64,000 nt of DNA from Arthrobacter sp. PsM3. Its GTDB lineage: Bacteria; Actinomycetota; Actinomycetes; Actinomycetales; Micrococcaceae. How positions within the stretch are numbered: the first letter of the stretch is position 1; every line of letters starts with the position of its first letter. Position numbers and translations under genes: made by a program. A model generated the notes under the pieces. It worked only from the letters and a program-made list of their open reading frames with translations. It had not been told where the DNA came from and did no database searches. The stretch lies in NCBI RefSeq assembly GCF_030433895.1, contig NZ_JARUXE010000004.1, positions 62,001 to 126,000 on the forward strand, in the 5' to 3' direction. Below are positions 44,001 through 52,499 of this stretch, one piece after another.

Positions 44001-46211
44001 ACCGAGCGGGAGCTGCAGCGGCTCGCGCCGGACCGGAAGGTGCGCGGGCTCGAGGGGGTCGCGGACCTGCTCCGCCTGCTCGGCCCGCTGACCCCGGAGG
44101 AAGTCGCCGCCCGGCTCGAATTTGCGGCCGAGGCTGCGCCGCCGGCAGGGACTGCCACGGCTGAGCTCGTCCCGTCCGAGACCGGCCCAATGCCGGGGGC
44201 CGCCGAGGCTGCGGCTGGGCTTGCGGATGTCCCGGCCGCCGAACCGGCGGATCCGAGCGCGGCCCCCGTTGCCGATGCGTCCGCACATCTGGTGGCCCTC
44301 CAGCGTGCCAACCGCGCCATCAAGGTCAACGTCGGCGGAGCCGAGCGCTACGCCGCGGTGGAAGATGCCGCCCGCCTGCGCGATGCCATCGGTGTCCCGT
44401 TGCCGATGGGGGTGCCGCTGGCCTTCATCGAGCCGGTCGCCGATCCGCTGGGCGATCTCGTCTCGCGCTACGCCCGCACCCATGGGCCCTTCACTTCCGC
44501 CGAGGCGGCCGCACGGCTGGGACTCGGCGTCGCCGTCGTCGGCACGGCGCTGAAGCGGCTCGCCGCGGACGGCCGGGTGGTGGAGGGTGAGTTCCGCCCG
44601 CACGCCGCACCCCCGCCGGCAGCACCGGTTCCGGGAGCTGACGACGGCGCCGGCGCCGGTGGTGGCGAAACGGTCCAAGGCGCGGGCGGCGGCCAAAGCG
44701 GCGGCGAAGCGGTCGCGGGCGGCGCGGCAGCGGCGCAAGCCGCCCCCACAGCCCCGTCGCTGGCCGGCGTCAGTGAATGGTGCGATGCGGAAGTCCTGCG
44801 CAAGCTCCGCCGCCGCTCACTCGCCGCGCTGCGGGCCGAAGTCGAGCCCGTGGATGCCGCCGCCTACGGCCGCTTCCTGCCGGCCTGGCAGAACGTCCGT
44901 GTCCCGGGCAAGCGCGGGCAGTCGGCGCTGCGCGGGCTGGACGGGATCATTACCGCCGTCGACCAGCTGTCCGGAGTGCCTGTTCCGGCCTCCGCCTGGG
45001 AACCGCTGGTCCTCGCCAGCAGGGTGGCCGATTACCAGCCGGCCATGCTCGATGAGCTCATGGCTGCCGGCGAGGTGCTCTGGTCCGGTGCAGGGGCGCT
45101 GCCCGGCAACGACGGCTGGGTCAGCCTGCATCTGGCCGACTCGGCCGAGCTGACCCTGAATCCGGCGATCGACTTCGAGCCCGGTGACGCGCAGCAGCGG
45201 CTGCTGGACCACCTGCGCAACAACGGCGGCGGCTACTTCTTCCGGCAACTGACAGACGTCGCCGGCGGCATGGACTCGGTGCTCAGCGACCAGGACGTCG
45301 TCTCAGCGCTCTGGGACCTCGCCTGGGCGGGCCGGATCACGGGCGACACCTTCGCCCCGGTCCGGGCCATGATTGCCGGCGGCCACACCGCGCACCGGCA
45401 GGTCGCCCGCGCGCCGCGGGCCCGGGCCCCCAGGCTGAGCCGGCTGGGCCGCGCCCACGGGACTGGTTTGTTCGGATCCCCCGGTCTGACCGGAGGACGG
45501 TACGGCTCCGTCACCGGGACTGCGCCCACTCCCCCGCTGGCCGCAGGCCGCTGGTCTGCCCTCCCCGCCCCCGAACTGGATGCCACCATCCATGCCCGGG
45601 CCACCGCGGAGCTCCTGCTGGACCGGTACGGCGTGGTCACCCGCGGTTCGGTCATGGCCGAGAATATCCTGGGCGGCTTCGGCCTGATGTACAAGGTCCT
45701 GGCCCGGCTGGAGGAAGCCGGCCGGTGCCGGCGGGGCTACTTCATCGAGCACCTTGGCGCGGCACAGTTCGCCGTTCCCGCGACGGTGGACCGGCTGCGC
45801 TCCTACGCCGAGGACACCCAGCTCCACAAGCCTGAACCGGTGGCCCTGGCCCTTGCCGCGACGGATCCCGCCAACCCCTATGGTGCCGCCCTACCGTGGC
45901 CCGCACTGAACGTCGAAGCCGGAACAGGCCACCGTCCGGGCCGGAAGGCCGGCGCCCTGGTGGTGCTGGTCGACGGGTCCCTCGTCCTTTACGTGGAACG
46001 CGGCGGCAAGACCCTGCTGGCTTTCAGCGAGGACCCGGAGGTCCTGGCTGCGGCCGGTGCGGCCCTGGTCGGCGTGGTCACCCGCGGCGGGGTGGACAAA
46101 CTGATCATGGAAAAGGTCAACGGCCACGGCATCCTTGACACCCCCATCGCTGCCGCCCTGGCCCACGCCGGGGCCTACTCCACGCCGAAGGGACTGAGGA
46201 TCCGTGCCTGA
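41025..46211 (+). CDS. lhr: Lhr-type large SF2 DNA helicase
   Basis: 1728 aa, full length for actinobacterial Lhr. Walker A is VVAPTGSGKTLAAF (Lys61), the DEVH box is 195-198, and SATVEPKELVAQF is motif III. The second RecA domain carries LARAHHGSVSKDQRALIEDDL, VVATSSLELGIDMGAVDLV and QRVGRAGHQ. Beyond residue 700 follow the Lhr winged-helix/beta-barrel core and the family's large C-terminal region. Pro/Ala/Gly-rich inserts (about 345-395, 615-640 and 1025-1090) are strain-specific linkers. Lhr is a 3'-5' ssDNA-dependent helicase induced by DNA damage in mycobacteria. Its last codons overlap the nei start, so the two are translated together. Confidence 0.95.
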   Translation: MKGQELAGGTLAADAMDRFSRPTRDWFLGAFAAPTPAQNGAWNAISSGAHALVVAPTGSGKTLAAFLWALDRLLVSAPAEPEGLPGLDAMKGARRKAPKRKTRVLYISPLKALGVDVERNLRAPLIGITQTAKRLDLPAPLITVGVRSGDTPASDRRSLLSNPPDILITTPESLFLMLTSKARETLSEVDTIIVDEVHAVAGTKRGAHLAVSLERLDALLPKPAQRIGLSATVEPKELVAQFLAGSAPVEIVAPPSKKTWDLTVSVPVEDMSDLQGAAGAFDSGPASGLQPQASIWPHVEEKIVDLVLANQSTIVFANSRRLAERLTARLNEIYAERQLMAAGGGWGESGTGAPDFEPASAGAPAGGAPALPTSTATPAHMMAQAGSTAGADPVLARAHHGSVSKDQRALIEDDLKSGRLRCVVATSSLELGIDMGAVDLVVQVESPPSVASGLQRVGRAGHQVGEISQGVLFPKHRADLVHTAITVERMLAGKIERLYVPANPLDILAQQTVAATALGAIDVEEWFSTVRRSAPFASLPRSAFEATLDLLAGRYPSDEFAELRPRIIWDRNAGTIEGRPGAQRLAVTSGGTIPDRGLFGVYIIGTETEGTGSSGAAGSASGDGRAASPAAAAAKGGRRVGELDEEMVYESRVGDVFALGATSWKIEDITHDRVLVTPAFGQPGKLPFWKGDSLGRPVDLGRALGAFVRELSASDVGPAMERCKASGLDDFAANNLIQYLAEQKLATEVVPSDTTLVVERFHDELGDWRVVLHSPFGMPVHAPWALAVGQRLHQRYGLDGSAMAADDGIVLRVPMMEDEPPGAELFLFDPEELEQIVTAEVGGSALFASRFRECAARALLLPRQTPGKRQPLWQQRQRSAQLLDVARKYPTFPIILETVRECLQDVYDLPALKDIAASIERRELRILQTTTQQPSPFAKSLLFGYAAQFLYEGDSPLAERRAAALALDSTLLNELLGRVELRELLDAKVIDATERELQRLAPDRKVRGLEGVADLLRLLGPLTPEEVAARLEFAAEAAPPAGTATAELVPSETGPMPGAAEAAAGLADVPAAEPADPSAAPVADASAHLVALQRANRAIKVNVGGAERYAAVEDAARLRDAIGVPLPMGVPLAFIEPVADPLGDLVSRYARTHGPFTSAEAAARLGLGVAVVGTALKRLAADGRVVEGEFRPHAAPPPAAPVPGADDGAGAGGGETVQGAGGGQSGGEAVAGGAAAAQAAPTAPSLAGVSEWCDAEVLRKLRRRSLAALRAEVEPVDAAAYGRFLPAWQNVRVPGKRGQSALRGLDGIITAVDQLSGVPVPASAWEPLVLASRVADYQPAMLDELMAAGEVLWSGAGALPGNDGWVSLHLADSAELTLNPAIDFEPGDAQQRLLDHLRNNGGGYFFRQLTDVAGGMDSVLSDQDVVSALWDLAWAGRITGDTFAPVRAMIAGGHTAHRQVARAPRARAPRLSRLGRAHGTGLFGSPGLTGGRYGSVTGTAPTPPLAAGRWSALPAPELDATIHARATAELLLDRYGVVTRGSVMAENILGGFGLMYKVLARLEEAGRCRRGYFIEHLGAAQFAVPATVDRLRSYAEDTQLHKPEPVALALAATDPANPYGAALPWPALNVEAGTGHRPGRKAGALVVLVDGSLVLYVERGGKTLLAFSEDPEVLAAAGAALVGVVTRGGVDKLIMEKVNGHGILDTPIAAALAHAGAYSTPKGLRIRA

Positions 46212-47205
46212 GGGCGATTCGGTCTTCCGCGCCGCCGCCCAGCTTCATGCCGCGCTGGCGGGCCAGCAGCTCATCTCCTCCGACTTCCGGGTGCCGCGGT
46301 TCGCCACGCTCAAGCTGGCCGGCTGGACGGTGACCGAGGTGGTCCCGCGGGGCAAACACCTGCTCATGCGGCTGGAGGGCCCGGCACGGCCAGGTGGCGG
46401 CGGCCCCGCGGAACCGGACCGGCTGACGATTCATTCACACCTCAAGATGGAAGGCACCTGGCAGGTCTACCCACCCGGTGGCCGCTGGCGGAAGCCCGGC
46501 TTCACCGCCCGCTGCGTGCTGCGCACCGCCGCGGCAGACGCCGTCGGGTTCTCGCTTGGCATCCTCGAAGTGGTCCGCACCTCCGAGGAGGATTCCGTGG
46601 TCGGCCGTCTTGGTCCGGATCTGCTCGGCCAGGACTGGGACCTGGCCGAGGCGGAGCGGCGGATCCGTGCCGCGCCGGAGGTCCCGATCGGCCTCGCCCT
46701 GCTGGACCAGCGGAACCTGGCGGGGATCGGCAACATCTACCGTTGCGAGGCGTGCTTCCTCTCCGGGGTGCACCCGGCGGCACCCGTCTCGGCCGTACCT
46801 GACGTGGCGGCCCTGATTAACGATGCCAAGGTGCTGCTGGAGGCCAACCTGGGGCCAGGCCGCCGGACCACCGTCCTGAACCCTCGTGGCGTCGCCGTCG
46901 GCCGGACCTCGGGGCTGCCCGGCTACTGGGTCTACCGGCGCGAACACCAGCCGTGCCTGAAGTGCGGAACACCGGTGCGGCACGGAGTCCTCGCCCGGGC
47001 CACCGGCACCGAAGAGCGCGACATTTACTACTGCCCGGCGTGCCAACCGGAGCCGGGCACGCCCACCGACGCTGGCACTGGTGCGGGCTCGAGCTTGGGA
47101 ACTTTCGCGGACTCGGGCACCGCCCCGGCCAAAGCCTCGGGCACGGGCACAGGCTTCGGGCCAGTGCGGGGCGGTTCAGGGCGCGGCGACGGCTGGATCA
47201 ACTGA
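46204..47205 (+). CDS. nei: Formamidopyrimidine-DNA glycosylase family, Nei-type endonuclease VIII
   Basis: 333 aa from GTG 46204. The catalytic N-terminus PEGDSVFRAA (Pro2, Glu3) and the H2TH region (IGLALLDQRNLAGIGNIYRCEACFLSGVHP) are clear. The zinc finger has CLKCGTPVRHGVL and YYCPACQ, and the terminal Arg of the Fpg finger is replaced. It excises oxidised bases and nicks the site. A 45-residue Gly/Thr-rich tail (GAGSSLGTFADSGTAPA and on) ends GRGDGWIN. Those final codons are duplicated at 47377-47413. Coupled to lhr, consistent with the Lhr/Nei repair partnership seen in actinobacteria. Confidence 0.94.
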   Translation: MPEGDSVFRAAAQLHAALAGQQLISSDFRVPRFATLKLAGWTVTEVVPRGKHLLMRLEGPARPGGGGPAEPDRLTIHSHLKMEGTWQVYPPGGRWRKPGFTARCVLRTAAADAVGFSLGILEVVRTSEEDSVVGRLGPDLLGQDWDLAEAERRIRAAPEVPIGLALLDQRNLAGIGNIYRCEACFLSGVHPAAPVSAVPDVAALINDAKVLLEANLGPGRRTTVLNPRGVAVGRTSGLPGYWVYRREHQPCLKCGTPVRHGVLARATGTEERDIYYCPACQPEPGTPTDAGTGAGSSLGTFADSGTAPAKASGTGTGFGPVRGGSGRGDGWIN

Positions 47206-47413
47206 CGACACCGCGCCGGGCTTCGACTCAGGGCTGGGCTAGTCACGCCCGGTGTCAAGATCAGATCCACGACACGGCAAAAACCCTGCGTCACGATGAT
47301 TACCGGAGGCTGCCGAATTCCGGCGTCGACAGGCAACCGATGCGTCGCCTGCAAGTTCCCGCGTCGCTAGGGTGCAGCGGTTCAGGGCGCGGCGACGGCT
47401 GGATCAACTGACG
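47171..47413. repeat. 37-bp direct duplication at 47171-47207 and 47377-47413
   Basis: The two copies are identical over 37 bp and 206 bp apart. The first encodes the last residues and stop of nei; the second overlaps, on the minus strand, the last codons of the YczE-type gene. It marks a local duplication between convergent genes. Confidence 0.85.
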
Positions 47414-48011
47414 GCACCGGGACGGGCTTGTTCAGCTCCGGCACGGTGAACCGCGGCAGCAGCAGCTGCACCAGCGGGCCGATCGCGAGGGCGTAGAGCA
47501 CGGTCCCGATGCCGACGGAACCTCCAAGCAGCCAGCCCGCGCCCAGCACCACGATTTCAATGCCGGTCCGCGACGTCCGGACGGACCAGCCCGTCCGGTG
47601 GGCAAGTCCGGTCATCAGCCCGTCCCGGGCGCCGGGTCCCAGCCGCGCCCCGATGTAACAGGCGGAGGCGATTCCGTTGAGCACGATGGCCCCCGCGAGC
47701 ATGCCGGCCTGCCCGCCGAGATGGGAGAACTCAGGGATCAGCGCCAGCCCGACGTCGGCGAAGACGCCCACCAGCACGGCATTGCACAGCGTGCCGATGC
47801 CCGGCCACTGCCGCAGCGGGATCCACAAGAGCAGCACGAGGAAGCTGACGATTACCACGATGGTGCCGATGCTCAGCCCGGTCTTGACCGCGAGCCCCTG
47901 GTGGAACACGTCCCACGGGTCCAGGCCGAGACCGGCGCGGATGAACATGGCCAGGGATATGCCGTACATGGCGAGGCCAATGAGGAGCTGAAGGAGCCTG
48001 CGGGTCATCAT
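47382..48011 (-). CDS. YczE-type membrane protein
   Basis: 209 aa from ATG 48011; an ATG at 48008 and one at 48020 are alternatives. Five membrane helices are visible, beginning LLQLLIGLAMYGISLAMFIRAGLGLDPWDVFHQGL, the characteristic YitT/YczE signature. It is divergent from a MocR-type regulator across 61 bp containing three ACTGGCC/GCCAGT elements. In many bacteria MocR-like genes are paired with a divergent YczE permease, so regulation by that neighbour is likely. The substrate is unknown. Its stop lies inside the 37-bp duplication. Confidence 0.9.
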   Translation of the reverse strand: MMTRRLLQLLIGLAMYGISLAMFIRAGLGLDPWDVFHQGLAVKTGLSIGTIVVIVSFLVLLLWIPLRQWPGIGTLCNAVLVGVFADVGLALIPEFSHLGGQAGMLAGAIVLNGIASACYIGARLGPGARDGLMTGLAHRTGWSVRTSRTGIEIVVLGAGWLLGGSVGIGTVLYALAIGPLVQLLLPRFTVPELNKPVPVPSVDPAVAAP

Positions 48012-48030
48012 GGTCCCCATCCTGCCGGAA

Positions 48031-48078
48031 AACTGGCCTTGCATTCCATAGCCAGTTTGAAATACTGGCCACATGCCA
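48031..48078. promoter_or_regulatory. Candidate MocR operator cluster
   Basis: AACTGGCC (48031-48038), GCCAGTTT (48051-48058) and ACTGGCC (48064-48070) form an inverted and a direct repeat in the 61-bp divergent spacer; a fourth, partial half GCCAG overlaps the MocR start. Confidence 0.65.
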
Positions 48079-49566
48079 GGATCCCTGAACCCCGGTTCGC
48101 TCGCCCGGTTGCTCGGCGAGTGGAACCTTGGTGCCGCCCCCGCGTACCGGGAGCTCGCCGACGTCGTCCGCCTTCTGGTTCTCGACGGCCGCGTCCCGCT
48201 TGAGGTTGCGCTGCCCAGCGAACGGGCTCTGGCCGCGACGCTCGGCATCAGCCGGACCACCATCACGGCCGCCTACTCGCTCCTGCGCGAGCAGGGCTTC
48301 CTCAGCAGCGGCCAGGGCAGCCGCGGCCGGACGGGCATCCCGAAGGCCAGTCCGCGGGGCGGCAGCGGCGGGGCGGACCTTAGCGGCGCCCCGGGTCTGG
48401 CCGTCCCGGACGGGATCCTCGACCTGGCTTATGCCTCGTTGCCGGCCAGCGGCGAGGTGGTGCACCGGGCGTTCGCCTCCGCCCTGACCGAGCTGCCGGC
48501 GCTGCTGCCCGGATTCGGCTATGAAGCGCTCGGTGTGAACGCCCTGAGGGAGGCCATCGCAGAGCACTATGCGGCGGCCGGGGTGCCCACCACTGCCCAG
48601 CAGATTCTTGTGACCTCCGGCGCGCAGCACGCGCTGAACATCGTGCTGCGTACACTGGCCGGCCGGTCCGACAAGGTCATGGTGGAGCATCCAAGCTATC
48701 CCAATGCCATCGACGCCATCCGCGCAGCGGGCTGCCGGCTGGTGCCGGTGGCCATGCCCGCCGCCCACCCGGACGCCCGGTCCGGTGCGCGTCCGGGCTG
48801 GGATCTGGAGGCGATTGAGACCGCGCTGATGCAGCAGCGTCCCGTAATGGCCTACGTGGTCCCGGACTTCCACAATCCCACCGGGCGGCTGATGCCGGAT
48901 TCCCAGCGGCGCCGGCTGGTCCGCGCCGCCGCCGCAGCCGGCACGGTTCTCGTCGTCGATGAGACGCTCCGGGAGCTGAACCTCGACGGCGCCGCGTCCT
49001 CGCCGCTGGCGGCCTTCAGCCCCGCCGTCGTCTCCATCGGCTCCCTCAGCAAGTCCCACTGGGCCGGACTGCGGACCGGCTGGATCCGCGCCGACGAATC
49101 CCTGATCCAGCGCTTCGCCGCCGCCCGCACCACCATGGACCTCGGCGGCCCGGTGGTGGAACAGCTCGCGGCGGCGCACCTGGTCGGCGCACTAGACGAA
49201 CCGCTGCCGGCGCGACTGGCCTCCCTGCGGGACAACCGCGACGCACTGCTGGACCTCATCGCCACGAGATTGCCGGGCTGGCAGAGCGAACGGCCCGTCG
49301 GCGGCCTCTCCGTATGGTGCCGGCTTCCGGCCCCGATCAGCACGGCACTTGCCGTGGTGGCACCGGACTTCGGCATCCGGCTCGCGGCCGGGCCTCGCTT
49401 CGGCACAGGCGGCGCCTTCGAACACCACCTCCGGGTGCCGTTCACCCTGCCCCCGGAGCAGCTCGAAACCGCGGTTGCGGCGCTGCGTTCTGCCCAGGAC
49501 AGGCTGGAGGCGTCCCCGCAGCTGCGGCGCAACCTCGGAGCCCCGCCCGCCGCTGCCATCGCCTGA
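48073..49566 (+). CDS. MocR-family regulator: GntR winged helix fused to PLP aminotransferase-like domain
   Basis: 497 aa. The N-terminal winged helix (about 20-95) has LPSERALAATLGISRTTITAAYSLLREQGFL. A class-I aminotransferase-like domain (130-480) has the PLP Lys327 in SIGSLSKSHWAGLRTGWIRA and HNPTG-like DFHNPTGRLMP. Such proteins sense PLP or amine metabolites and usually regulate the adjacent gene, here the YczE-type permease. Start ATG 48073. Confidence 0.93.
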   Translation: MPGSLNPGSLARLLGEWNLGAAPAYRELADVVRLLVLDGRVPLEVALPSERALAATLGISRTTITAAYSLLREQGFLSSGQGSRGRTGIPKASPRGGSGGADLSGAPGLAVPDGILDLAYASLPASGEVVHRAFASALTELPALLPGFGYEALGVNALREAIAEHYAAAGVPTTAQQILVTSGAQHALNIVLRTLAGRSDKVMVEHPSYPNAIDAIRAAGCRLVPVAMPAAHPDARSGARPGWDLEAIETALMQQRPVMAYVVPDFHNPTGRLMPDSQRRRLVRAAAAAGTVLVVDETLRELNLDGAASSPLAAFSPAVVSIGSLSKSHWAGLRTGWIRADESLIQRFAAARTTMDLGGPVVEQLAAAHLVGALDEPLPARLASLRDNRDALLDLIATRLPGWQSERPVGGLSVWCRLPAPISTALAVVAPDFGIRLAAGPRFGTGGAFEHHLRVPFTLPPEQLETAVAALRSAQDRLEASPQLRRNLGAPPAAAIA

Positions 49567-49897
49567 TCCGGCGACGCTGCCATACGGATGCGCCGGCCGG
49601 GCGGCACAACCCGGCGACACAGCCCGGCGACAGGGGGTCCGGCGACGCGGACAGTTCCCCACGGGGCGCAAAATTCCTGGCGCGGCCGAATTCCGGCGTC
49701 GCCAGCGTCCCCGGGTGTCGACAGCCATATTGGGTGTCGGACGGCAGGCTGCGCCTCGCAGTACGGCGGGCCGGGAGTCCGCGGCGCCCATCACCGGAAC
49801 CGACAACGCCTCCGGCGCATGGGGGCGGCTATTGCGTGCTCCCTTACCGGCCAGTGCATTCTCCCTCTCGGCCAGTGCGATCCCCCAAATAGCTGGG
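49567..49897. other. Gene-free stretch between convergent genes
   Basis: 331 bp with no credible gene. It holds a 17-mer, GCCGAATTCCGGCGTCG (49685-49701), also found at 47312-47328, and a CGGCCAGTGC pair near 49853-49873. No terminator is obvious. Confidence 0.5.
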
Positions 49898-50590
49898 CTA
49901 CGCGTACACCTTGTCGAGGAAGCCGCCCCAGGCCTTCGCCGTGGTTTCGGAATCACCGCTGCCGCTGAAGTCGTGGACCGTCATGCCGACCTTGGCGCCG
50001 AAGGCATTGCGTCCGAAGAACCGGTACAGCGTTTCCGCGGTCCGCAGGCCGAGGAAGTTCTCGTTGGCAAAGTCGACTTCACCCGAGAGTCTCCCCACGC
50101 CGTCGAGCTCCAGCTCCACAGCGCTGCCCGGCGCTGACCCGTCAACGCCGAGCGCCTTCTTGAGCCTTACAAAGCCGTCGGGCGCCGCCGAGGCGGGAGG
50201 GGCCTGGACGTCGGTGAAGACCACCGGCCGGCCGTCAAAGTACTTCAGGTACTGGCCAAGCGTGTGCAGGTAGAACTCGGTGTGCTTGCTGGCGCCGTCA
50301 TACTGCTGGTCCCAGTCTTCGGCGAAGATGCCGCTGTGGACGTAGTGCAGCCGGGCGCGGCCGCCGTCGAGCGGTTCCAGCACGTGCTCCAGCTGGTTGA
50401 ACCATCCGTCCGGACCCTCCATCCGGGACACCAGGTGGGCCGGATACTCCTCCACGGTCCGCACCGCCGGCCACTCGTTGGTCGGGAACATCCACGCCGC
50501 GGTGCCCGCGGTGACCGCCTCCCAGACGCGCTCCGGGGTGGCGGGCAGTTCGGTGTCGACAGTAATTTCGAAATCCCGCTTGTCAGTCAT
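49898..50590 (-). CDS. SRPBCC/AHSA1-domain protein
   Basis: 230 aa. The START-like fold is indicated by DFEITVDTELPATPERVWEAVTAGTAAWMFP, GGWFNQLEHVLEPLDGGRARLHYVHSG and a C-terminal helix. The N-terminal domain is followed by a second, related stretch about 150-230. AHSA1-type proteins often function as toxin/stress partners or lipid binders. It overlaps the ArsR stop by 8 bp and forms an operon with that regulator, the usual arrangement in actinobacteria. Confidence 0.9.
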   Translation of the reverse strand: MTDKRDFEITVDTELPATPERVWEAVTAGTAAWMFPTNEWPAVRTVEEYPAHLVSRMEGPDGWFNQLEHVLEPLDGGRARLHYVHSGIFAEDWDQQYDGASKHTEFYLHTLGQYLKYFDGRPVVFTDVQAPPASAAPDGFVRLKKALGVDGSAPGSAVELELDGVGRLSGEVDFANENFLGLRTAETLYRFFGRNAFGAKVGMTVHDFSGSGDSETTAKAWGGFLDKVYA

Positions 50591-51242
50591 TGTCCTGCTC
50601 CTTAGCTGAGTGGTTTGTGGGTTGTGCTTTGGGTGCTGCCTTGAGCGAAGGGTGAAGCGCGACGACGAGCCGGTGCTTGCGCCCGCTGCCCGCTGGGGTT
50701 CGTGGCCCCGGGGCTCCCGTCCCGCCGTCGTGGTACTTGTCCACGAGCCGGGTGACAGCGACGCCGAGTTCTTCGGCGAAGGCGGCCCGGTCCGCGGCGG
50801 TGCGGAAGGTGATCTCGCCGTCGATCGCGAAAGTGGCTAGTTTCTGTTGGGCCGCCGCCGCGCCAGCGATCAGCTGCCCCATTTCCTGGACCATGCGGCT
50901 GGCGAGCGCCAGCAGCCAGAAGGCCGAATAGCGGTCCGAGAACTTGTGCGGATCCGGGGCCACCGAGGCCAGTGCTGCCGGGGAAATCAGGTAGGAGGCC
51001 GCGCTCGCCCGCAGGATCCGCTCCGTGACATTGCCCTTGCGGCGTTCCTCCACGAGTTCCACCAGCCCGTGCCGTTCCAGGGCCTTGAGATGGTAGTTCA
51101 CTTTCTGCCGGGGCAGGCCCACTTTCGCGGCGAGCTGCGTGGCCGACCCGGGCTCGGCGAGTTCCATCAGGATGCGGGTCCGGATGGGGTCCAGGGACGC
51201 CTCCGCGGCGGCCGGGTCTTCGATCACTTCGATGTCCAACAT
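50583..51242 (-). CDS. ArsR-family transcriptional regulator
   Basis: 219 aa from ATG 51242; the frame is open to 51299, and the ribosome site GGAAG lies unusually close to ATG 51242. The winged helix is in residues 8-80: LDPIRTRILMELAEPGSATQLAAKVGLPRQKVNYHLKALERHGLVELVEE. No CxC metal motif is visible, so it is not a canonical arsenic sensor. The C-terminal half is helical, with a basic Gly/Pro tail. It is the first gene of the operon with the SRPBCC gene and probably represses its own promoter. Confidence 0.88.
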   Translation of the reverse strand: MLDIEVIEDPAAAEASLDPIRTRILMELAEPGSATQLAAKVGLPRQKVNYHLKALERHGLVELVEERRKGNVTERILRASAASYLISPAALASVAPDPHKFSDRYSAFWLLALASRMVQEMGQLIAGAAAAQQKLATFAIDGEITFRTAADRAAFAEELGVAVTRLVDKYHDGGTGAPGPRTPAGSGRKHRLVVALHPSLKAAPKAQPTNHSAKEQDND

Positions 51243-51420
51243 GCTTCCAGTGTGGCTACCGACAGTTTTAGTTGTCAAGAACTTTTTTATCGTCGGCAAG
51301 GGTCACGCCGCCGACCCGAACCCCGCAGGCTGCCCCGACCCGGGGGAGCGCCCCCACCCGCGCGGCCGGCGGCCGGCCCGCGAACGGCGCGCTGAACCGG
51401 CAAAGTAGAATGGACCGGTG

Positions 51421-52356
51421 ATGCAATCCCCCCTGCCCGTGCGCGACGGCGTCAACGCGACCCGTCTCCGCCTCCCGGACGAGGGCCCGTGGAACACTGC
51501 GATGGACTACATGATGGACCGCTGGGGCCATATCGACCCGCAGGGCATCGAGGACCGCTTCGACGCCGGCGAGATCGTGGGCGAGGCCGGGATCTCACTG
51601 GACCGGGCCACCCCGCTGCGGAACCACACCTTCATCTGGTACTACCGCACGCTGCCACCGGAGATCCGGATCCCGGTGGAACTGAACATCCTGCACCAGG
51701 ACGAGCACCTCCTCGTCGTGGACAAACCGCACTTCCTGCCCACCACCCCCGGCGGCACCTACATCCAGGAGTCCGCGCTGGTCCGGCTCCGGAACCAGCT
51801 GGACCTGCCGGACCTCATTCCCATGCACCGGCTGGACCGCATGACCGCCGGAATCCTGCTGCTCTCGACGAATCCCGAGACCCGGGGCAAGTACCAGGTG
51901 CTGTTCGAGAAGCGCCAGGTCCAGAAGGAATACGAGTGTGTGGCCGCGGCCGAGCCCGCTCCCGGGCACCCTGCCGTCGGTTTCCCCGCGGTGGTCCGGA
52001 ACCGGATGACCAAGTCCCGCAGCTACCTGCTCGCCGAGGTGATCGACGGCGAGCCCAACGCCGAGACCCGGATCGAGCGGCTGCGGACCTTTGACGGCCC
52101 CGACGGCGCCGCCCGGCGCCGAGCGCTGTACCGGCTGGAGCCGCACTCGGGCAAGACCCACCAACTCCGGGTGCATATGGCCTCGCTGGGGCTCGGGATC
52201 GTCAACGACGCCTTCTACCCGGAACTGCTGGACAAGGCGCCGGACGATTACTCGAAGCCGCTCCAACTCTTGGCACGCGGGATCCGTTTCGTGGACCCCA
52301 TTTCCGGGGTTCCGGCGGAGTACCGCAGCGGGCTGGAGCTCAGCGAGGCACGCTAG
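51421..52356 (+). CDS. RluA-family pseudouridine synthase
   Basis: 311 aa from ATG 51421; GTG 51418 is equally possible. The catalytic signature is IPMHRLDRMTAGILLLST with Asp139, preceded by the NILHQDEHLLVVDKPHFLPTTP substrate loop and followed by QVQKEYECVAA and SGKTHQLRVHMASLGLGIVNDAFYP. An N-terminal 85 residues are not the usual S4 domain. RluA-type enzymes convert uridine to pseudouridine in rRNA or tRNA; the target site is not deducible. Confidence 0.94.
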   Translation: MQSPLPVRDGVNATRLRLPDEGPWNTAMDYMMDRWGHIDPQGIEDRFDAGEIVGEAGISLDRATPLRNHTFIWYYRTLPPEIRIPVELNILHQDEHLLVVDKPHFLPTTPGGTYIQESALVRLRNQLDLPDLIPMHRLDRMTAGILLLSTNPETRGKYQVLFEKRQVQKEYECVAAAEPAPGHPAVGFPAVVRNRMTKSRSYLLAEVIDGEPNAETRIERLRTFDGPDGAARRRALYRLEPHSGKTHQLRVHMASLGLGIVNDAFYPELLDKAPDDYSKPLQLLARGIRFVDPISGVPAEYRSGLELSEAR

Positions 52357-52499
52357 GCTCCCGCGCCGACGGGGCCTCCGGGCCCGCAAGCGGCCAAGCG
52401 GTCCTAGCGCCCAGGCGCCCAGGCGCCCGTCTCGCAGCAGGGCCGCCTCGACCCCCGTCACGGAAGGGCGCCCGGCCGGAAGTGCGATACCTTGTGCCC

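Noticed and set aside
41007..44738. 1243-aa open frame antisense to lhr
   Set aside because: It mirrors the third-codon-position GC bias of lhr, has no ribosome site and no recognisable domain.
46953..47411. 152-aa plus-strand frame ending in GRGDGWIN
   Set aside because: It is a different frame across nei; the motif at its end arises from the duplicated 37-mer, not from a separate gene.
50583..51242. Arsenic or metal sensing by the ArsR protein
   Set aside because: No Cys-x-Cys or other metal-site cysteines; partner is an SRPBCC protein, not an arsenical pump.
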